Shown one piece after another: positions 62,333 through 64,000 of a DNA stretch of 64,000 nucleotides (the first letter of the stretch is position 1; each line of letters opens with the position of its first letter). Under the pieces are notes generated by a model, which saw only the letters and a list, made by a program, of their open reading frames with translations, made no database searches and was not told where the DNA came from. Made by a program: the position numbers and the translations under genes. Origin of the DNA: CAWFFV01 sp963814985 (GTDB lineage: Bacteria > Chloroflexota > Ktedonobacteria > Ktedonobacterales > Ktedonobacteraceae); contig CAWFFV010000013.1 in assembly GCA_963814985.1 (NCBI GenBank), positions 310,001 through 374,000 on the forward strand. The letters run 5' to 3'.

Positions 62333-64000
62333 ATGGCAGAGCGACCCGATCGTGTGGGGCAACAGCTTGGCAACTATCGTCTCATCCGCTTACTGGGCGA
62401 AGGAGGTTTCGCCGAAGTTTATCTTGGTGAGCATATTCACCTGGGCACACAGGCAGCCATCAGGTGCTCCACACCCAGTTGACCAATGACGATGTCGAAA
62501 GCTTCCGCACAGAGGCACATACGATAGCTCACTTGGTCCATCCCCATATCGTGCGTGTCCTCGAATTTGGCATAGAGAGCAAAACACCCTTTCTGGTGAT
62601 GGACTACGCCGTGGGTGGGACGTTGCGAGAGCGACATCCAAAGGGAGCCATCCTTCCAGTTGCTACGATCGTCTCCTATGTCAAGCAGGTCGCTGATGCT
62701 CTGCAATATGCCCATGATGAGAAACTGGTCCATCGTGATATCAAACCCGAAAATATGTTGCTGGACCGACATCCAACGTTCTGCTCAGTGATTTTGGCAT
62801 AGCGTTGGTGGCGCAAAGTTCGCGCTATCAGAGCACACAGGATGTCATTGGTACGGTTACCTACATGTCGCCCGAACAGATCCAGGGCAAGCCCCGTCCA
62901 GCGAGTGATCAGTACTCGTTAGGGATCGTCGTCTACGAATGGCTTTGTGGAGTCCGTCCTTTTCGTGGCTCATTCACCGAGTTATGTACCCAGCATATGT
63001 TTGCCCCTCCACCTCCGTTATGTGAGAAGGTACCAACGATCTCGCCCGCCTTGGAACAGGTGGTGATGACGGCCCTTGCTAAAGATCCCAAACAGCGGTT
63101 CGCCAGCGTGCAGGCATTTGCCACAGCTTTGCAGCAGGCGGCAAGTCAACCAGAACAAAGGCGACCACCTGTGCCTCCAAAAGAGAGACTCCACCACGTG
63201 AGGCACTGCCACCAACCGTTCTTGTCACGCCTCCGAGCCAATCCGTTAAACCAACGATTGAAGCACCACCTCCAGGCCCTTCATCTCAGGTGATCGCTCC
63301 GGTAGACCTCAAGGTGCAAGCCGCTCGACCAACAAATCGCCTTTCCCGGCAAGTAGTGATTGCAGGTTTGGCAGGACTTACCATCGTGGGTGGTGGTGTC
63401 ATCTGGTTTGCAACTTCGCATGGTTCAGCTTCACCACAAATCCAGAGCACGACTCCTCCTCCTTTAGGAACCACACTCTATACCTATCATGGGCATTCTG
63501 CCTATGTGAAGGCAGTGGCATGGTCACCAGATGGGATGCGCATCGCTTCAGCTTCTGGGGATAATACGGTGCAGGTGTGGGATGCGACTGATGGGAGCAA
63601 TGTCTTTACCTATCATGGACATTCCTATGCTGTGCGGACGGTGGCGTGGTCACCGGATGGCAGGCGTATTGCATCTAGCTCACAGGATCATACGGTGCAG
63701 GTTTGGAATGCGACTGATGGGAGCAACGTCTTCATCTATCGTGGGCATTCCACACTTGTGGAGGCAGCGGCGTGGTCGCCTGATGGCAAACGCATCGCCT
63801 CCGGAAGCGATGATGAGACGGTGCAGGTTTGGGATGCGACTGATGGGAGCAACGTCTTCACCTATCGTGGGCATTCCTTCTTTGTGGAGGCGGTGGCGTG
63901 GTCGCCTGATGGCAAACGCATCGCCTCTGGAAGCTATGATAACACTGTGCAGGTGTGGAATGGAGTTGATGGTGGTAACGCCTTCACCTATCATGGGCAT
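62333..64000 (+). CDS. Ser/Thr protein kinase with extracytoplasmic WD40 repeats (frameshifted, 3'-truncated by window)
   Basis: ATG 62333 after AAGGAG. Kinase domain: RLIRLLGEGGFAEVYLGE; a deleted A near 62462 hides the catalytic lysine in AAIKVLHTQL; HRDIKPEN is intact; the DFG motif (LLSDFGIAL) reappears after a second indel near 62785. VSPEQ-type APE-region MSPEQIQGKP follows. A third indel near 63180 leads to a Pro-rich linker (VLVTPPSQSVKPTIEAPPP), a transmembrane helix (VVIAGLAGLTIVGGGVIWFA), and WD40 repeats outside the membrane: HSAYVKAVAWSPDGMRIASA, NTVQVWDATDGSNVF and several near-identical copies to the window end. Catalytically competent in principle. Ligand of the propeller is unknown. 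Confidence 0.8.
63475..64000 (+). repeat. WD40 repeat-coding tandem array (about 126-129 bp per unit)
   Basis: At least four complete units encoding a WSPDGxRIAS ... TVQVWxATDGSN core are repeated at about 42-43 aa spacing. Stretches such as GATGGGAGCAA recur between units, showing recent amplification or gene conversion. The array continues past the window edge. Confidence 0.8.

Noticed and set aside
1..64000. tRNA, rRNA and CRISPR arrays
   Set aside because: No T-loop GTTCGA-type cloverleafs, rRNA segments or regularly spaced identical repeats with unique spacers were noticed; the only regular arrays are protein-coding (7752-8191 and the WD40 units).

Overview
This window looks like a chromosomal segment from a Chloroflexota bacterium, most probably a Ktedonobacteria-type (multicellular, Gram-positive-like) member. 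The inference rests on gene content: paired FHA-domain genes before a RodA/FtsW gene, Ser/Thr kinases fused to WD40 or Rieske domains, a DUF5679-type mini zinc ribbon, MalT/LuxR giant regulators, several ADP-heptose-type GT9 transferases without LPS genes, and numerous hairpin repeats. No marker such as rRNA is present, so the taxonomic call is an inference.

Layout. 0-8.3 kb (+): nrnA-truB-ribF (RNA turnover, tRNA modification, flavin synthesis), then two FHA-domain genes and rodA/ftsW (envelope and division control), then an uncharacterised three-gene coiled-coil/tandem-repeat operon flanked by two copies of a hairpin element. 8.5-19.8 kb (+): mutS, then an almost complete pentose phosphate pathway block (tkt-tal-gnd-zwf-opcA-pgl) and a pterin dehydratase; rpe lies apart at 31.7 kb. 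19.8-29 kb (-): rpsA, clpC-radA-PIN/TRAM-ispD-ispF, an order matching the Bacillus clpC-radA-disA-yacL-ispD-ispF block but without disA. 29.5-39.5 kb: a mixed housekeeping stretch (Nudix, P1 peptidase, rpe, APH-like phosphotransferase with a highly structured upstream region, tatA, purine nucleoside phosphorylase, two unrecognised or TIM-barrel-like proteins, ispE, DUF5679). 39.7-49.7 kb: a zinc-ribbon protein, four GT9 glycosyltransferases, a lipoprotein, a GNAT enzyme and a radical SAM protein. 49.9-57.3 kb: a divergent EPSP synthase, a cupredoxin-like lipoprotein, a pseudokinase-TM-Rieske fusion, and an insertion sequence with a clear 5-bp target duplication. 57.4-64 kb: HdeD-like membrane protein, stress-type protein, a very large MalT/LuxR regulator, and a Ser/Thr kinase with extracytoplasmic WD40 repeats that runs off the end.

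Many otherwise conserved genes (rodA, gnd, ispF, aph, GT9-2, aroA, the LuxR gene, the WD40 kinase and others) are interrupted by 1-2 nt indels without accompanying in-frame nonsense mutations. The simplest explanation is residual indel error in a draft or long-read assembly, so most are annotated as one gene with frameshifts; the transposase is called a pseudogene. Coordinates of such genes span all pieces.

The most unusual items are the pseudokinase-Rieske protein beside a cupredoxin-like lipoprotein, a family of hairpin elements with a conserved shell and interchangeable long palindromic cores, and a roughly 380-nt multi-stem structured region upstream of the phosphotransferase gene. No tRNA, rRNA or CRISPR array was seen.
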